DNA of 64,000 bases from Gracilaria vermiculophylla (GCA_019155205.2 JAHNZQ020000308.1:3537930-3601929); one strand, 5' to 3'; counted from the stretch's first letter, positions 33,741-44,974 are shown. Notes: a model not told the origin generated them from the letters alone. Numbers and translations are program-made.

Positions 33741-34847
33741 ACCACTTTTTTTCCCGAGCGTTCTCCATATCTTTGGAGAAACCAATTTGTGAAAACAGAG
33801 CGAGTCAAAGAGGGGAGGCACAGGCTGGGTTCAGTGTCATGTTTTAGGTTTTAGCAATGCGCCAAACTTCTTTCCTCCTCCATACTTTGCAAGCCTACAA
33901 TCCTCTAAGCTCTTGGTTTCTTGGAGAGAAAATGAACAAAAGCCATTCAAACTACGAGGATTAAGAGGATTTGCAAGGTTAACACGTTGATACCTTCGTT
34001 TACAAATACTGACTGAAAAGAACAAGAGTATCTGCATTGGCATATACATTGCATTAGTACTATTGAGTGCTCGCAGTACTTCTGGGTCCTGTTTCATACA
34101 TTTAAAAATAGAATACGAAACGTGGCATAGTACTGATTTGGCCCGTGGCTGCTTCCACCCCGAGGTGGAAGAATGACACCATGAGATAAGTGACAAAAAC
34201 TCTTTACGAAGTACAACCAGCAACGAGAAGAAAAATTTAGGAGAGGAACTGTTGCATATTGTTAAAACTTTACAAAGACGCCAAGAAGAAAGCCCCTTCC
34301 ACGTCTGTTTGTCTTAGAGGAAACCACTCTCACTATTCCGTGTGTCAGTCGTTAGATGTTGTAAAATACCTGCGAATCTATAAAATGTTTGATGTTTGAT
34401 GCGTCTTATAGTTTCGGCAGTTGCAACCGAATTAAGATTGAGCGCGTTCTAGACGCTTTTTTGAGACACGAGGCAGATAGATGCCAGATTACATTTCGTC
34501 GGTGTCGGCCGTGCTCTTTATCCGTGCGTGTCTTACCGCGACATTCATCGTCGACGCATATGCAGATATTTTCATAATCTTTCAGAGATGGTATGTTCAA
34601 ATTTCAAACAAAGATTTCATGCATGCGTAAACCAACTACTCTCGTAAACCACCAGCTCGTGAGCCGGTTCCATACGCTATTAAAGAGTTGCCATTGGAGT
34701 AAAAGCTGATATGATGCGATGAGGTTCATATCAAAGCCAATAAACGTACCGAACTGGGTCGGATAGTGAGCGACCGACCATTTCGAACAAGGGTGGTTGT
34801 TGAATCAGTCGAAGCTACAACTTGAGGAAAAGTTAGTAAGCAGAAAA
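33741..34847. other. Intergenic region
   Basis: About 1.1 kb with no convincing frame. It contains the upstream region of the Hint gene. Confidence 0.5.
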
Positions 34848-36146
34848 ATGTTCTGGAGGAGAGTAATAATATGTCTTGTAGGGTTTGCGTCGGTTGTTCT
34901 CGGGGAGGGAATAGCAGTGAATCAAAACGTGAGTGGAGTATACAATTATGTAAGTGTGAAAGACTTGTTAAGAATTCAGCCTGCAGACCCCTTTTTTTTA
35001 TCTCTGGTTTGTCCCAAGACGTTGATTGTAAACACATCACACTCGCAAGGAGAGGCAAGTATTATGCTGGTGGCAGAGACAGAAGAGAGCTCAAAATGTT
35101 TCTTTACCTCCAACGAAAGCTCAGTGTCAGCGCAGGTAAGGTTCCAAGTGTATTCCTTGGATTCCGGTCCTGAGAGTGATTCAAACGGAGGAAAAATCTC
35201 TTTATTGGATTTGACGAACCAGTTCCCACTGCTGGGTGGAAACATAGTGAATGCGCAATTGGAGTGCGCTCTATTGAACCGCACAATCTCCAACGCTCAG
35301 GTTGTGGCACAAGACATGGGGTTTTTCTACTCTCTATTGAATCATTACAGAGACAGCGGCCAAGAGCTCGGCATGGCTTTCAGTGAGATTGAAAGGTCAT
35401 CACTTGCGCCCGTGGCGCACACGTTTTCAGTGAATGTTGCGCTGGATTCCACGGATGGAATCGGATGCTCGTATCTCAGGGAGGAGGACGAAAGGCGATT
35501 GCGAACGGAGGTGCAAAGTCTCACAGAACCGGAGAACACCACGGTGCCACAAGCTGAGGCCTCTCCAATTCAAACGCAGGAGGCGACAGAAAAGAGTGAT
35601 GAGAGCACGTGCTTCCCGGGTGCAGCAAGGGTGAAGGTAGCGAACGGCTCGTTGGTGCCCATGAGCGAGCTGAGGGAAGGGGACGAGGTTCTGGATGGGG
35701 ACGGGAGCTTCAGCAAGGTGTTGATGTTCACCCACTCTGACGCCGAGGCGCGGTGGGAGTTCGTGCGGCTGACGACGCGAAGGGGAAGCGTGGTGGCGAC
35801 GCACTCGCACTACATCTACGCCAACGGGAGGCTGAAGACAGCCGGGAAGGTGGAGGTGGGCGACACGCTAAGGGTGGTGGGCGTGGACGGCGCGGGAAAG
35901 GGCAGCGCGGAGGAGCGCGTAATGCGCAAGCAGACGGTGCAGCAGCGCGGTCTGTTCAACCCGCAGACGGCCAGCGGGCGTCTGGTGGTGTTCTGGGACG
36001 GCGACGGCGTGCGCTGCAGCGCATATACGTCAAGCGTGGCGCCGCGTGTGGCGCATGCCCTGCTGGCGCCGCTTCGTTGGCTGGCGCCAATGTCGCGCGC
36101 TGTCGGCCATCGCCTTATCGGCCTCCCCTCACGTTTCTTCGCGTGA
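34848..36146 (+). CDS. Secreted protein with C-terminal hedgehog-type Hint domain
   Basis: The ATG at 34848 (MFWRRVIICLVGFASVVLG) gives a signal peptide at once, so it is preferred over the frame's first ATG at 34797. The protein has 432 residues. The N-terminal ~250 residues are an unrecognised extracellular domain with several Cys and N-glycosylation sites. The Hint domain starts at STCFPGAARVKV (position 35610), with Cys as the self-cleavage residue, then MSELREGDEVL, the TxxH block VVATHSHYIY, and LFNPQTASGRLVV ... CSAYT, ending HALLAPLRWL. This order matches hedgehog Hint modules rather than inteins, which suggests self-cleavage at the Cys and possible C-terminal modification of the secreted part. 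Such proteins are known in red algae and other eukaryotes without hedgehog signalling. The Hint part is much GC-richer than the N-terminal part. Confidence 0.82.
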   Translation: MFWRRVIICLVGFASVVLGEGIAVNQNVSGVYNYVSVKDLLRIQPADPFFLSLVCPKTLIVNTSHSQGEASIMLVAETEESSKCFFTSNESSVSAQVRFQVYSLDSGPESDSNGGKISLLDLTNQFPLLGGNIVNAQLECALLNRTISNAQVVAQDMGFFYSLLNHYRDSGQELGMAFSEIERSSLAPVAHTFSVNVALDSTDGIGCSYLREEDERRLRTEVQSLTEPENTTVPQAEASPIQTQEATEKSDESTCFPGAARVKVANGSLVPMSELREGDEVLDGDGSFSKVLMFTHSDAEARWEFVRLTTRRGSVVATHSHYIYANGRLKTAGKVEVGDTLRVVGVDGAGKGSAEERVMRKQTVQQRGLFNPQTASGRLVVFWDGDGVRCSAYTSSVAPRVAHALLAPLRWLAPMSRAVGHRLIGLPSRFFA

Positions 36147-36545
36147 CCTCGCGCCCCTCCAGTTATGGAGAAATCTGTAAAACGCACAATGCTGGTAGCG
36201 CTGTCCACGCCACACAACGCATCCACGGCCCATGCGATGGAGTTGCTGGACGGTGTGTCCACGAGTTTGCAACACGTCGCAGCTCGCTGCGAGCGTATCC
36301 GCGCGTGCCGCCCCGCTAGCTCCGTAATCCGCAAGTGTTGCTGCCCAACCACACTAACGCCGGGCCGACTCCGCGAGGAAGCGTTCTGCAGACTCGCGGC
36401 CGTCTTCCCGGCGCTGCGCCAAATATGGTTGCGGCGCGCGCGCGGCCGCGCGCGCGGCCACTGGCTGCCGCCGTGGCTGCCGTGTTCAACCGCCTTTGCC
36501 GCCCGCCGTGTGCGCCCGCCGTCGCGCTCGTGGCGCGATTACGAT

Positions 36546-38648
36546 ATGCTTCGCTCCTCGTCGTTCGACTTTGAAGCGCAGTTCCACCACGCCCAGGAGG
36601 GCTACTCCGACAGCAGCCTGCACATCGACTCTCATGCAACCATGGACCGCCGCCTGCAGCGCAAGATTGTCGGCTGTCAGAAGCGATTCCATCGCTACCG
36701 CTCCAGGACGCCGCCGTCGCCGCCCACCCCCTTGCACCATTCGCATGCCGCGCGGAAGACCTTTATCGCCAATATCCCGCACGCCTTCAAGACTTTTATC
36801 ACTCGCTCCCCTTCTGCCCGCTCGCACAGCCATATTCCTCATCGCCTCAACCGCTTGCATGGAGCTGACAACAGCCGCATGTCTGTCCTAACACCTTCTC
36901 TTCGAAAGGAGTTTCGCAGGATAAGCTACCACACCCCACAGTCTTCTCGAGTCCTTGTCAACTTGGACTCACCCACTGTTTCGGACTCACCGCTTAAACA
37001 CACGAGTCGCGGCCATATCGCTCACGAACAACATCAGCCGCCACCAGACTCCCAGACTCATATTCACCCCCTGCCGCGTTCAAAGGCCGAGCCGCACCAC
37101 ATCCCCAAATCCCAGTCCCATCTTGAGCCCAAGTCGGATTCTCACCTGAGGCTAGAATCAAAGCCAATATCAAGTTGTCAACCTCGGCATAGCATCGAGC
37201 AGAACCAACCGATGGAGCTTCCTGGCTTAGCACCTCAGAATTCAGTCCACCAACGGTCTACTCCTATCTTGTCTTCTGGCGAAATTCCTTCAGCCCCTTT
37301 GATCCAAAAGGAGCGGGCGCCATTGAAACTCCAAGATTCGCCTTCCAAGCCATCTGAGTTTGAAAACGAGCCGCTTATCCCTATTAATCCACCGGTCGAA
37401 CAAATCACCCCCCACCTGCATTCACATCATCCCCCCAAACCTTCAGAGCAGCTCCTTGACGTATCCACCCTGATCAACAAGTATGACAAAGATAATTGTT
37501 CCTCAGAGTGCCCCACCCATGCGGGCAAGCGGCCCTCACTCATTCCCGAGGCCCAGCACAAGTTTGCTACTATGAGAGCTTTATTTGAGAGTCGCCCGAC
37601 GGAGCACCATCGTCCGACATCTCTAAAGAGCCCTCCACGGAGCCATACTGCCCCGTTTCTAACATCAAAACCGCACCATGTTTTCTCTTCACCAAGTGCG
37701 GAGCAAACGTCGATGTCTTCACTCAGCAGGACCACCTCACCCAAAAGCGCGATGCGGGCTGACCCTGAACAGTTCTCCAAGAGAAATGGAACGCGCTATG
37801 TCAAACCTGCTGTCAGCCCACGGTCTCCTCTTCACCGCAGAAGCATCAGAACAGAAGGTTCCATAACTTCCTCCGTTACCAAGAGTCCAGACGACGACAC
37901 GCTCCTTGGCGACACCGATTTGGAGTGTGAACACGTTGGTTCAAGCCCGTTGTTTCAAAATGCCGACAAGCGAGATGTGCCTGAAAGAATGAACTTGAAA
38001 GATCTGTTTGACTCTCTCGAACTGTCTCCGGATAAGGAGCAGAAATCCAGTTCGAGAAGTCCCAGGCCTGGCAAAGTCAGAGAAGCGTCGTCAACCGTGG
38101 CGAAGCTCATTGCCAGATATGGGGGAACGGGAGAAGTGTCAGACCAGAAAAATGTTCTTGGACAAGAATCGGAGCCTAGCGCTACACGAGAAGAAAAGCC
38201 GAGAGTCGAGAGGAACGTGTATTCAGTCGTTTTGGAAGAAGATGAGATTGAGAAAGTATATCAGACCACAACCAAAGAAGATAAAAAAAAGGGAGACTCA
38301 GCCGTGCAATTGTCAGAGCGCAAAGGCGGAGTTGAAGCCATTCCTTGGGAAGCGCGCATCAAATCCGTCAATGTGGAGGTACCAGAGGCCGCTAGTATGG
38401 CACACATCAGAAAGGTCAAGTCTCATGATGGAGATAACCATCGTTTCAAATCTTTTAGTCTCTACAGCGGTACGGACCAAGACTCGAAGTTCAGAACAAG
38501 AAGTGAGGGAAGCGGTCGTAGGTGGCGCAAACGTAACGCGAGAGCTCAAAACAAATCTTGGTTATCAAGGAAGGCCCATGAACAAATGCATAAAGTCAGG
38601 AAGCACGTTGTCACTGTGAAGAACATCATGTCCGCTGACGACTACTAA
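36546..38648 (+). CDS. Large disordered basic protein of unknown function
   Basis: The frame extends back to 36165, but the first 127 codons are GC-rich, Arg/Ala/Cys-biased and lie just past the Hint stop; the ATG at 36546 (MLRSSSFDFEAQFHHAQEGY) is the likelier start, giving 700 residues. The protein is rich in Ser, Pro, His and Lys and looks disordered throughout. Two short similar stretches stand out, LLDVSTLINKYDK (~residue 430 of the long frame) and STVAKLIARYGG (~644), which may be a repeated binding motif. The C-terminus is basic and helical (RRWRKRNARAQNKSW, AHEQMHKVRKHV). I recognise no domain. A cytoskeletal, RNA-associated or regulatory role would be guesswork. Confidence 0.65.
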   Translation: MLRSSSFDFEAQFHHAQEGYSDSSLHIDSHATMDRRLQRKIVGCQKRFHRYRSRTPPSPPTPLHHSHAARKTFIANIPHAFKTFITRSPSARSHSHIPHRLNRLHGADNSRMSVLTPSLRKEFRRISYHTPQSSRVLVNLDSPTVSDSPLKHTSRGHIAHEQHQPPPDSQTHIHPLPRSKAEPHHIPKSQSHLEPKSDSHLRLESKPISSCQPRHSIEQNQPMELPGLAPQNSVHQRSTPILSSGEIPSAPLIQKERAPLKLQDSPSKPSEFENEPLIPINPPVEQITPHLHSHHPPKPSEQLLDVSTLINKYDKDNCSSECPTHAGKRPSLIPEAQHKFATMRALFESRPTEHHRPTSLKSPPRSHTAPFLTSKPHHVFSSPSAEQTSMSSLSRTTSPKSAMRADPEQFSKRNGTRYVKPAVSPRSPLHRRSIRTEGSITSSVTKSPDDDTLLGDTDLECEHVGSSPLFQNADKRDVPERMNLKDLFDSLELSPDKEQKSSSRSPRPGKVREASSTVAKLIARYGGTGEVSDQKNVLGQESEPSATREEKPRVERNVYSVVLEEDEIEKVYQTTTKEDKKKGDSAVQLSERKGGVEAIPWEARIKSVNVEVPEAASMAHIRKVKSHDGDNHRFKSFSLYSGTDQDSKFRTRSEGSGRRWRKRNARAQNKSWLSRKAHEQMHKVRKHVVTVKNIMSADDY

Positions 38649-40953
38649 AGCATAAATGCTTAGAATCAATTCGAGCTAGAGTTTGCTCAACCGCTATCCA
38701 TATCCACCTCAGGTATTCTGAACGTACCGCCACGGGTGTTGGACATGATAATTGTGGGGTTTCAACAATCGTGGAGGAACTCGTTGGTAGTGACATTCTT
38801 GCATTCCATGAAACTGAATGAATCAGGCCTTCACTCTAAACTGCAAGGATTAGTTCACCCAGCACAAAAATTCGAAATTGCCGCTTTAAGAAGCGCTAAC
38901 ACAACATATTTTTGATCATGAACTGATGTTGGAGATCAAGCTTCTCCTCAACACGAACCCCTCATAGCGACCCGTTTGGAGCAAACAACCGTGGAGGTCT
39001 GTATAGGTTTATTTTCAAGCCTAAACTTTGACAGAAGTACTGGGAGGAATACAAATCAACTTTGACGAAGTATACTCGAAGCTGGAAAAGGGTGTGTCTT
39101 TTTTTGTTGTGTGGTAACTAGAAAAACACCAACGCGATACCTCATTAACTCGAGTCTACGCTAAAAGAAAGCATCGGAAGATGAAATCAGAACTCCAAAA
39201 AATAATTTCTCCACCAGAAATGACCCAGTTGTCGTATTTTTCAAGTTATCGGAGCTTCACATGAGTCTAAAACATCGGTAGAAACAAGAGGTATTGCTCA
39301 GGATAGCTCGTGAAGTGTACAACTGGTGCTCCAGCACAACAATAACTTTGAATTTTATGTCTTCAGATCAGGATGTCGTTCTAGCTGCGACATGCGAAAG
39401 ATTTCGTTTGCCATAATGCACTACCTCTTCGAGCCAAATGCTTTGAAACCCACTGCTTCATCATTGCAGCCTTTGTCTTGTCTCCTCATTCACATGTGTT
39501 GAGAGAAGACAGAAGTAGCAGTTGCTTTGATTGGCTTCGTCGTTTTCCAGTTCACTGAATTGAAGGTGAACTTCTTAATACAAACTCCTCTTTCGCTCTG
39601 TTTTACGTTACTTCCGTTTTCGGATGTACTTCATACAGAAAGTGAATAAAGCGTGTAAACGTAAGATTTGAAATTGTTTTTCAGATGGTGCTCCTTGGAC
39701 TGCTCGCTGAGAGAATGCCAAAGATCTTCATGTTCAGTTGCATCCTGGTGTGCATTGGACCGCTGACCTCACATGAGGTCAACACAATCAACGTAAGTTT
39801 TGCACCCTGTTTTTGTATGGTACCTTTAAAATTCGCAGCTTCTGTTGTCTAAAGTATGCTCGGTGCGAAGCAGACACATAAGACAACCAGATGGTCTTAT
39901 AGATATATGAATGTAGAATGTCTAGTTTCCTACAGAGCTCCAGACAACAGGCTTCTTTGATATAAAAAACGTACTCATGTTTCAAAAAACACAGTTTCTG
40001 ACGCGTGTATGAAAGGTTCAAACCCTTCAAAAAATAATCATTCGGCAACATTACATCCGGACGGATAGATTAGTGTCGTGAACAGATTCCTGATAACAAA
40101 GATGACCCAAATGTGGTTCCCCTCGATCATGAGACCACTGGTTCGGATATTGGCAGTCAAACTCATAAAAAAATGTGTAATGCCCCGATAGCACATGCGG
40201 AACATTGATGCCGGGCACCCTCTAGGCATGCTCCAGAAGCAATAGTCATTGCCAACGCTTCTCTACGTATTTTCCTTGAAATACGACGAAAACCAGCTCG
40301 CCTTACCGTACACAGGCAACGACTTTACAACTCTCCGTTGCCTCATCTCTACCTCTTGGAAATGTCTAGCAGAATTTTGCCGTGCTTCCAATCAAAATGA
40401 AGACTCTCACAATTTGGCTTTAACACCGATAACTCGTGTTCATCTATCGACACCCACGTGTGGCTCTACAACTGCTTGCCTTCTTGAGGGATTATCTTAG
40501 GCGTTAACTTATCAGTTTATAAAAATCCGTTGAAGTCATTCGTCCGTCCGGCTCTTCCGTAGCCACTCATATACGTCGATTTTCAGGTTTTTTCATGTCC
40601 AGACGAATAATAGTTCAGTCCGTAGCCACAGAAGAACTCACGGACAACCTACATATACAGCGCGTGTATGGATCAAATTTGCCTGTAGATTTGCATTGGT
40701 TTGCCCTTGTTCCCTCCGTGAGTCGTTTGTGACAGAATGTTTCCAGTGGCCTGAGCTGTGACATGAAGCGCAGCACGTCATTTGCAACTGTGAGTTTCCG
40801 CTAAGGCTTCTGATTCTCTTGTCTTCGTCGACGGCCTCCGAACTTAGGTGAGCCTCCCGTGGGATTTGGTTAACTAGCTGTGACGAAGCAACCTCAGGTT
40901 GGCCAGTGCTGCATAGAAACAAAAGACCGTCACCCAGATACGTTGGAGTAACT
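38649..40953. other. Intergenic region
   Basis: About 2.3 kb without a convincing gene except for the possible exon at 39685. Confidence 0.5.
39685..39792 (+). other. Candidate signal-peptide exon, unassigned
   Basis: TTTTTCAG precedes an ATG frame of 36 codons (MVLLGLLAERMPKIFMFSCI...) that is strongly hydrophobic and ends at an exact donor AAC|GTAAGT. It could be an exon of a small secreted protein; no partner exon was recognised. Confidence 0.25.
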
Positions 40954-42513
40954 ATGTACTCTCAGATTGAAGATCTGCGTAAATCAACACCTCATCGTGT
41001 TGAAAACCGTGCTTTGGTCCAAGCAGTTCAACGTATCAGCAGAAGCTTAGTCCGTCGGGCTGGTCTGAAATATGGAGACACGCCATACGCAATTCTTCTT
41101 TCCGAAATATGGGGACAAAGCCAATACGCTACAATAGAGGTGCTGGCTAGAAAGCGGCAGGAGAGCGGCAGCCGTGTCCGCAAACCTCGTGATAGAAGCC
41201 CCAAATCTGTCATTGCTGAAAATTTGCTAGAAACGGTTTCTGCGCTATCTGAAGAGGTTGTCAGAAATGAAGATGAGCAAGAAAGAGCGGAACAGATGAA
41301 AAAGCTCAGCGCTGCACGCGATAGACTTGTAAGAATCTTGAAGAGAGTAAAGGATGACACATTATCGGTGAATGAAAGACGACTCACAATACAAATTATT
41401 GGCAGACCTGGGGAGCTCGATGTTGACGCACTGCGCCGGTTGTGGGGTGTTCCGAGGGTTGTTTTTGAAGTTGCTGATCTCTATCACTATTTTGCAAAGC
41501 ACGGGAATCAGGAGTCCATTGGTGGATTCTATGATACACACCTGTGGGGCGCACAACAGGATACGAGAATATTTAATATTCTTTACTGGAAAGAGTCTCT
41601 TCGCAGCGACCAGGTTGGCAAGGGTTGCGTCTGCCCGTCTCGACGCGTGCGAACAATAACACAGGGGATTATTCGAAAAGTTGTCAAGCTTTTGCTAACT
41701 AGAAGACGTTCCCCGTTGTTTGAGAAGAATATTGATACTGCAACCGAAGTGGTGTTGTATGCACTTCACCCTGATGGGCATGTTGTTACATTTCGGGAGT
41801 CGGCTTTGAAGGAAGCTGGTTTCTTCCAAGGACTCCAAGCATATGAATATTCTCGCTCGTTTACAGCGTCGTTGCAGAATCTACATCTTGCAAAGCTCAA
41901 TCGAATGCTCAAAGATTTGGGAGTCGTGAAGCAGATGGAGAGTGAGAGGAGAGGTGGAAAGGAACCTGTTGAATTTCTGTCATTGTGTACTCTTCGTCGA
42001 TATTGCAAGGAACGCGACACACTTACTGAACGGGCTCTTCACGCTGTTGTTGATCGGTACATACGGCGGGAAAAATGTGAAATGTGTAACATTGACAGGT
42101 TACCGATAAGTTTTGGTTCATTTATTCGAATGTATCTGGCCTTAGTGGGGAGCTCAACTGATGCAGGTCTCAAGTACTGGTTTTCAGTTCTAGACCAAGA
42201 TGGGGATGGGTGGATAAGCATTGGAGATGTTGCTCATTTCTATTCAGAAAGAAAGTCGCAGAGTGAAAAGAAGAATGGTATCAAGCTCACCAATGTGCAA
42301 AGCCTGTGGGTTCGTTTGTGTGCGATGAGTCATGTTTTGCCCTCTGGGAAGGGGATTAACTTGAATTCTCTCAAAGAGTTGGGAAAAGAGGAACGCGAGT
42401 TTGTAATGTGTGCACTGCTTGTCAGACGAGCTGACGATGGAAATCTAACTGACGTTGCCGCTACTATTGCGGAATCAAATGGAAGCAAAGAAGGTTCCAT
42501 AGATATAAACTAA
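40954..42513 (+). CDS. Protein phosphatase 2A regulatory subunit B''-like (EF-hand)
   Basis: The frame opens at 40906; the ATG at 40954 (MYSQIEDLRKST) is an alternative start, giving 519 residues. The C-terminal half follows the B''/PR72 pattern: a long helical region with LDVDALRRLWGVPRVVFEVADLYHY, then VVDRYIRREK, then a canonical EF-hand with Asp414-Gln-Asp-Gly-Asp-Gly-Trp-Ile-Ser in FSVLDQDGDGWISIGDVAHFY. B'' subunits target the PP2A catalytic core to substrates under calcium control; plant relatives (TON2/FASS) organise cortical microtubules. Helical, charged residues ~60-140 form an N-terminal extension. No intron is needed. The subfamily (PR72 or TON2/G5PR) cannot be fixed by eye. Confidence 0.75.
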   Translation: MYSQIEDLRKSTPHRVENRALVQAVQRISRSLVRRAGLKYGDTPYAILLSEIWGQSQYATIEVLARKRQESGSRVRKPRDRSPKSVIAENLLETVSALSEEVVRNEDEQERAEQMKKLSAARDRLVRILKRVKDDTLSVNERRLTIQIIGRPGELDVDALRRLWGVPRVVFEVADLYHYFAKHGNQESIGGFYDTHLWGAQQDTRIFNILYWKESLRSDQVGKGCVCPSRRVRTITQGIIRKVVKLLLTRRRSPLFEKNIDTATEVVLYALHPDGHVVTFRESALKEAGFFQGLQAYEYSRSFTASLQNLHLAKLNRMLKDLGVVKQMESERRGGKEPVEFLSLCTLRRYCKERDTLTERALHAVVDRYIRREKCEMCNIDRLPISFGSFIRMYLALVGSSTDAGLKYWFSVLDQDGDGWISIGDVAHFYSERKSQSEKKNGIKLTNVQSLWVRLCAMSHVLPSGKGINLNSLKELGKEEREFVMCALLVRRADDGNLTDVAATIAESNGSKEGSIDIN

Positions 42514-43522
42514 TTGACATAAGGAGTATAGTGGAATCAAGCGTTGAGCCCAACGTTTAAAAATAACCGTTTCACAAGTTACCAAAGAAGAGTGCCCCCT
42601 CTCAATCCATCTGCGTTTAATGTAGTCAAACTTCAGCTCCTGGATACACCTGAAAAATTGCTTCTTCGGTTGTTGCAGTGTTCATTTGTACGGCATATGT
42701 CCTTTTTCCGCCGGGAAACTCATGTTCTTGTCATTTGCGTGACGTGAGGACGAATCAAAAACGATAATGCGATTCCTACTTCAGAAAAAAGGCTTGCCTG
42801 ACTTTCAGAGGAAGGCATATGAGCGCTAACGGACGCGAAAGTGCAGTATTACGAAGGGTACTCTGAGGTTGGGTACTCTGAGATCTTTCGGAAACACCTG
42901 CACAGGTCATTGCATTGGTCGCTAGCTGCAAAATTGTCAAACTTGACGCGGAGTGTGATGGGGTTGAACTTGCAACATATACGGCTAGAACCTTAGGTTA
43001 CGCATGTTGTGAATATCATTTCTGGCTTCCTCATGAATGGTGCCGTTGTATTTTCTTGCCTCGGTGGATGACGGGGGGCTCAACGATAACCGATTCGGGC
43101 CATCACTCGTAAATATGCCCAACAGGATGGCAATTTCTGGTGAATATGGTGCAAAAAGGTCGATGTTTCAGGAGAGACCTTAGCTTTCGGACTGACTGTT
43201 ATAGCTCTTGCGAGCTAGAAACTTCTCAGCAGCTTGTCATTGAACACGTGGGACACAGTATCCACGCGACAGTTTCAATCAACTAAAAGCGAATCGCGGC
43301 GTACTGCAATTCGGCTCCTCGATAGGCGAAAGGACATGAACCGCTCATTAATTTACGAAATATCTGTCTGCTTTGTGCATTTTCTCTGAAGAAAGTTACT
43401 ATGCGTCAGGTCCACTGGTTCAGAACTCGGGCGTCCAGAGTGGTTTTGTAAATGTAAACGGTCTCGAAGCGTAGCGCAGCCGAGACTTTCTCTATCCTCG
43501 TAAAACCATCAGTCTGATCATC
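42514..43522. other. Intergenic region
   Basis: About 1 kb, short frames only. It contains the upstream region of the HERP-like gene. Confidence 0.5.
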
Positions 43523-44974
43523 ATGGCTTCTTCGGATGCCCCCATCGTTGACGTTTCGGCGAAGAACGAGCAACTTTCTAAAAAGGCATCATCATCATCT
43601 GGTGATGAAGCCGCCCTCGTTATCAAGAACCCAACCGACGGACCCGGAACACTGCCTTTTTCCCTCAGCTTGCCGACGGGTACCACTGTCGGCGAACTCA
43701 AGCAGGAGCTGAATGCAAATTATCCTGGTTCGCCCCCTATTCAAGCTCAGCGCCTGATATACGCTGGAAAGCTACTTCGAGATGGGCAGAAGCTCCGTGA
43801 ATTTCTTTCACCTCATCAGCAAGCAGGAACTCCCCACACGATTCATCTTGTCGTATCGTATCCGCAACAAACTCGACCGTCATCTCAGAATGCAGCGACG
43901 GCAAACCAGCCGTCCACACATACGGGAGCTGCTGGCGGAGCTTCCGGTACACAGCTACCTCAGCTTCCGCAGTTCGCCTACAACGGTCAATTTCTTGGAG
44001 GCCAGGTGCCGATACCTCTTCAAGAAGCTATGTATGCCCATCATTTGCAAGTTTTTGAAAATGTAGTTGCCCGAACATTGCAGAACGGCAACGGCGCGCA
44101 ACTGGACCCTCGCACGTTGGCTCAAATGCATGCCGCGGATGTTGCTGCGGCTGCGGCTGCCGCTAACGCAATGGATGGCCGAACGCCGACCCACGGTGTT
44201 CCACCGCCACTCGCGCATGTGAATGGCGTATTTCCAGGCATGATGCCCATGCACCCTGATGTCCGTTTTTACAACCTCCCTCACATGAACATGGCTGCTG
44301 CCCAGCATGCTCAGCATGCCCACCATGCCCATACGCACCAACAACCTCCACTACAGCGCTTCCACCAAAACGGGCAGCCTCAACCTCATCCAGCGCAACA
44401 GCAAAGGGGATTCAATGGCTTTCATCTGGACGTGCAGATTGGTAGGCATGGGTTGCCAAACGGAATGCGTAACGCACTTAACGCTCAGAATCAGCCACAC
44501 GTCAGGCAGTTTGTGTTTCAGATTGAGATTAACTGGGCTCTTATCGCAAAACTGCTTTTCATTGTTTACTTACTTGGCCATGAAGGAAACTCCAGTCGTG
44601 TATACTCTCTTATCATTGCGGCATTGGGTATCTATCTGTGGCAGACGGGCCATCTGGAATGGTTCCGTCGTCTAATTAGCATTGCTCTTCCAAGTCCAGG
44701 ACGATTGATCGAAAACTTATTTCCTCAACAAACCCAACAACATGACGCACAGCAAGAAGATGATTCTAGAGAATCTCCACCAGCACGACAGAATCCCTAC
44801 GGTTATCCAGCTCTAATCTTCTTTTTCGTTTACTCCTTTGTGTACGGGATTGTTTGCTCATTGTTGCCAGCTTGGAATCCGCAGCCGCTTCCGCGCATTG
44901 ATCAGATAGTTCAGAATCCAGACAGGCCGCAAGAAGAGCCGGATGTTGGGGCAAACCATGAGCATGTGGATTAG
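43523..44974 (+). CDS. HERP-like ubiquitin-domain ER membrane protein
   Basis: 483 residues. Residues ~38-112 are a ubiquitin-like domain (FSLSLPTGTTVGELKQEL, AQRLIYAGKLLRDGQKLREF, HTIHLVVS). A long Gln/Asn/His/Ala-rich spacer follows. Near residue 330 is the HERP-type block FVFQIEINWALIAKLLFIVY leading to paired membrane segments (~335-375), and a further hydrophobic segment lies at ~428-450 (LIFFFVYSFVYGIVC). In other eukaryotes HERP is an ER membrane protein induced by unfolded-protein stress that recruits partners to the HRD1 ubiquitin ligase in ER-associated degradation. The UBL plus C-terminal hairpin fits that role. No intron is needed. Confidence 0.78.
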   Translation: MASSDAPIVDVSAKNEQLSKKASSSSGDEAALVIKNPTDGPGTLPFSLSLPTGTTVGELKQELNANYPGSPPIQAQRLIYAGKLLRDGQKLREFLSPHQQAGTPHTIHLVVSYPQQTRPSSQNAATANQPSTHTGAAGGASGTQLPQLPQFAYNGQFLGGQVPIPLQEAMYAHHLQVFENVVARTLQNGNGAQLDPRTLAQMHAADVAAAAAAANAMDGRTPTHGVPPPLAHVNGVFPGMMPMHPDVRFYNLPHMNMAAAQHAQHAHHAHTHQQPPLQRFHQNGQPQPHPAQQQRGFNGFHLDVQIGRHGLPNGMRNALNAQNQPHVRQFVFQIEINWALIAKLLFIVYLLGHEGNSSRVYSLIIAALGIYLWQTGHLEWFRRLISIALPSPGRLIENLFPQQTQQHDAQQEDDSRESPPARQNPYGYPALIFFFVYSFVYGIVCSLLPAWNPQPLPRIDQIVQNPDRPQEEPDVGANHEHVD

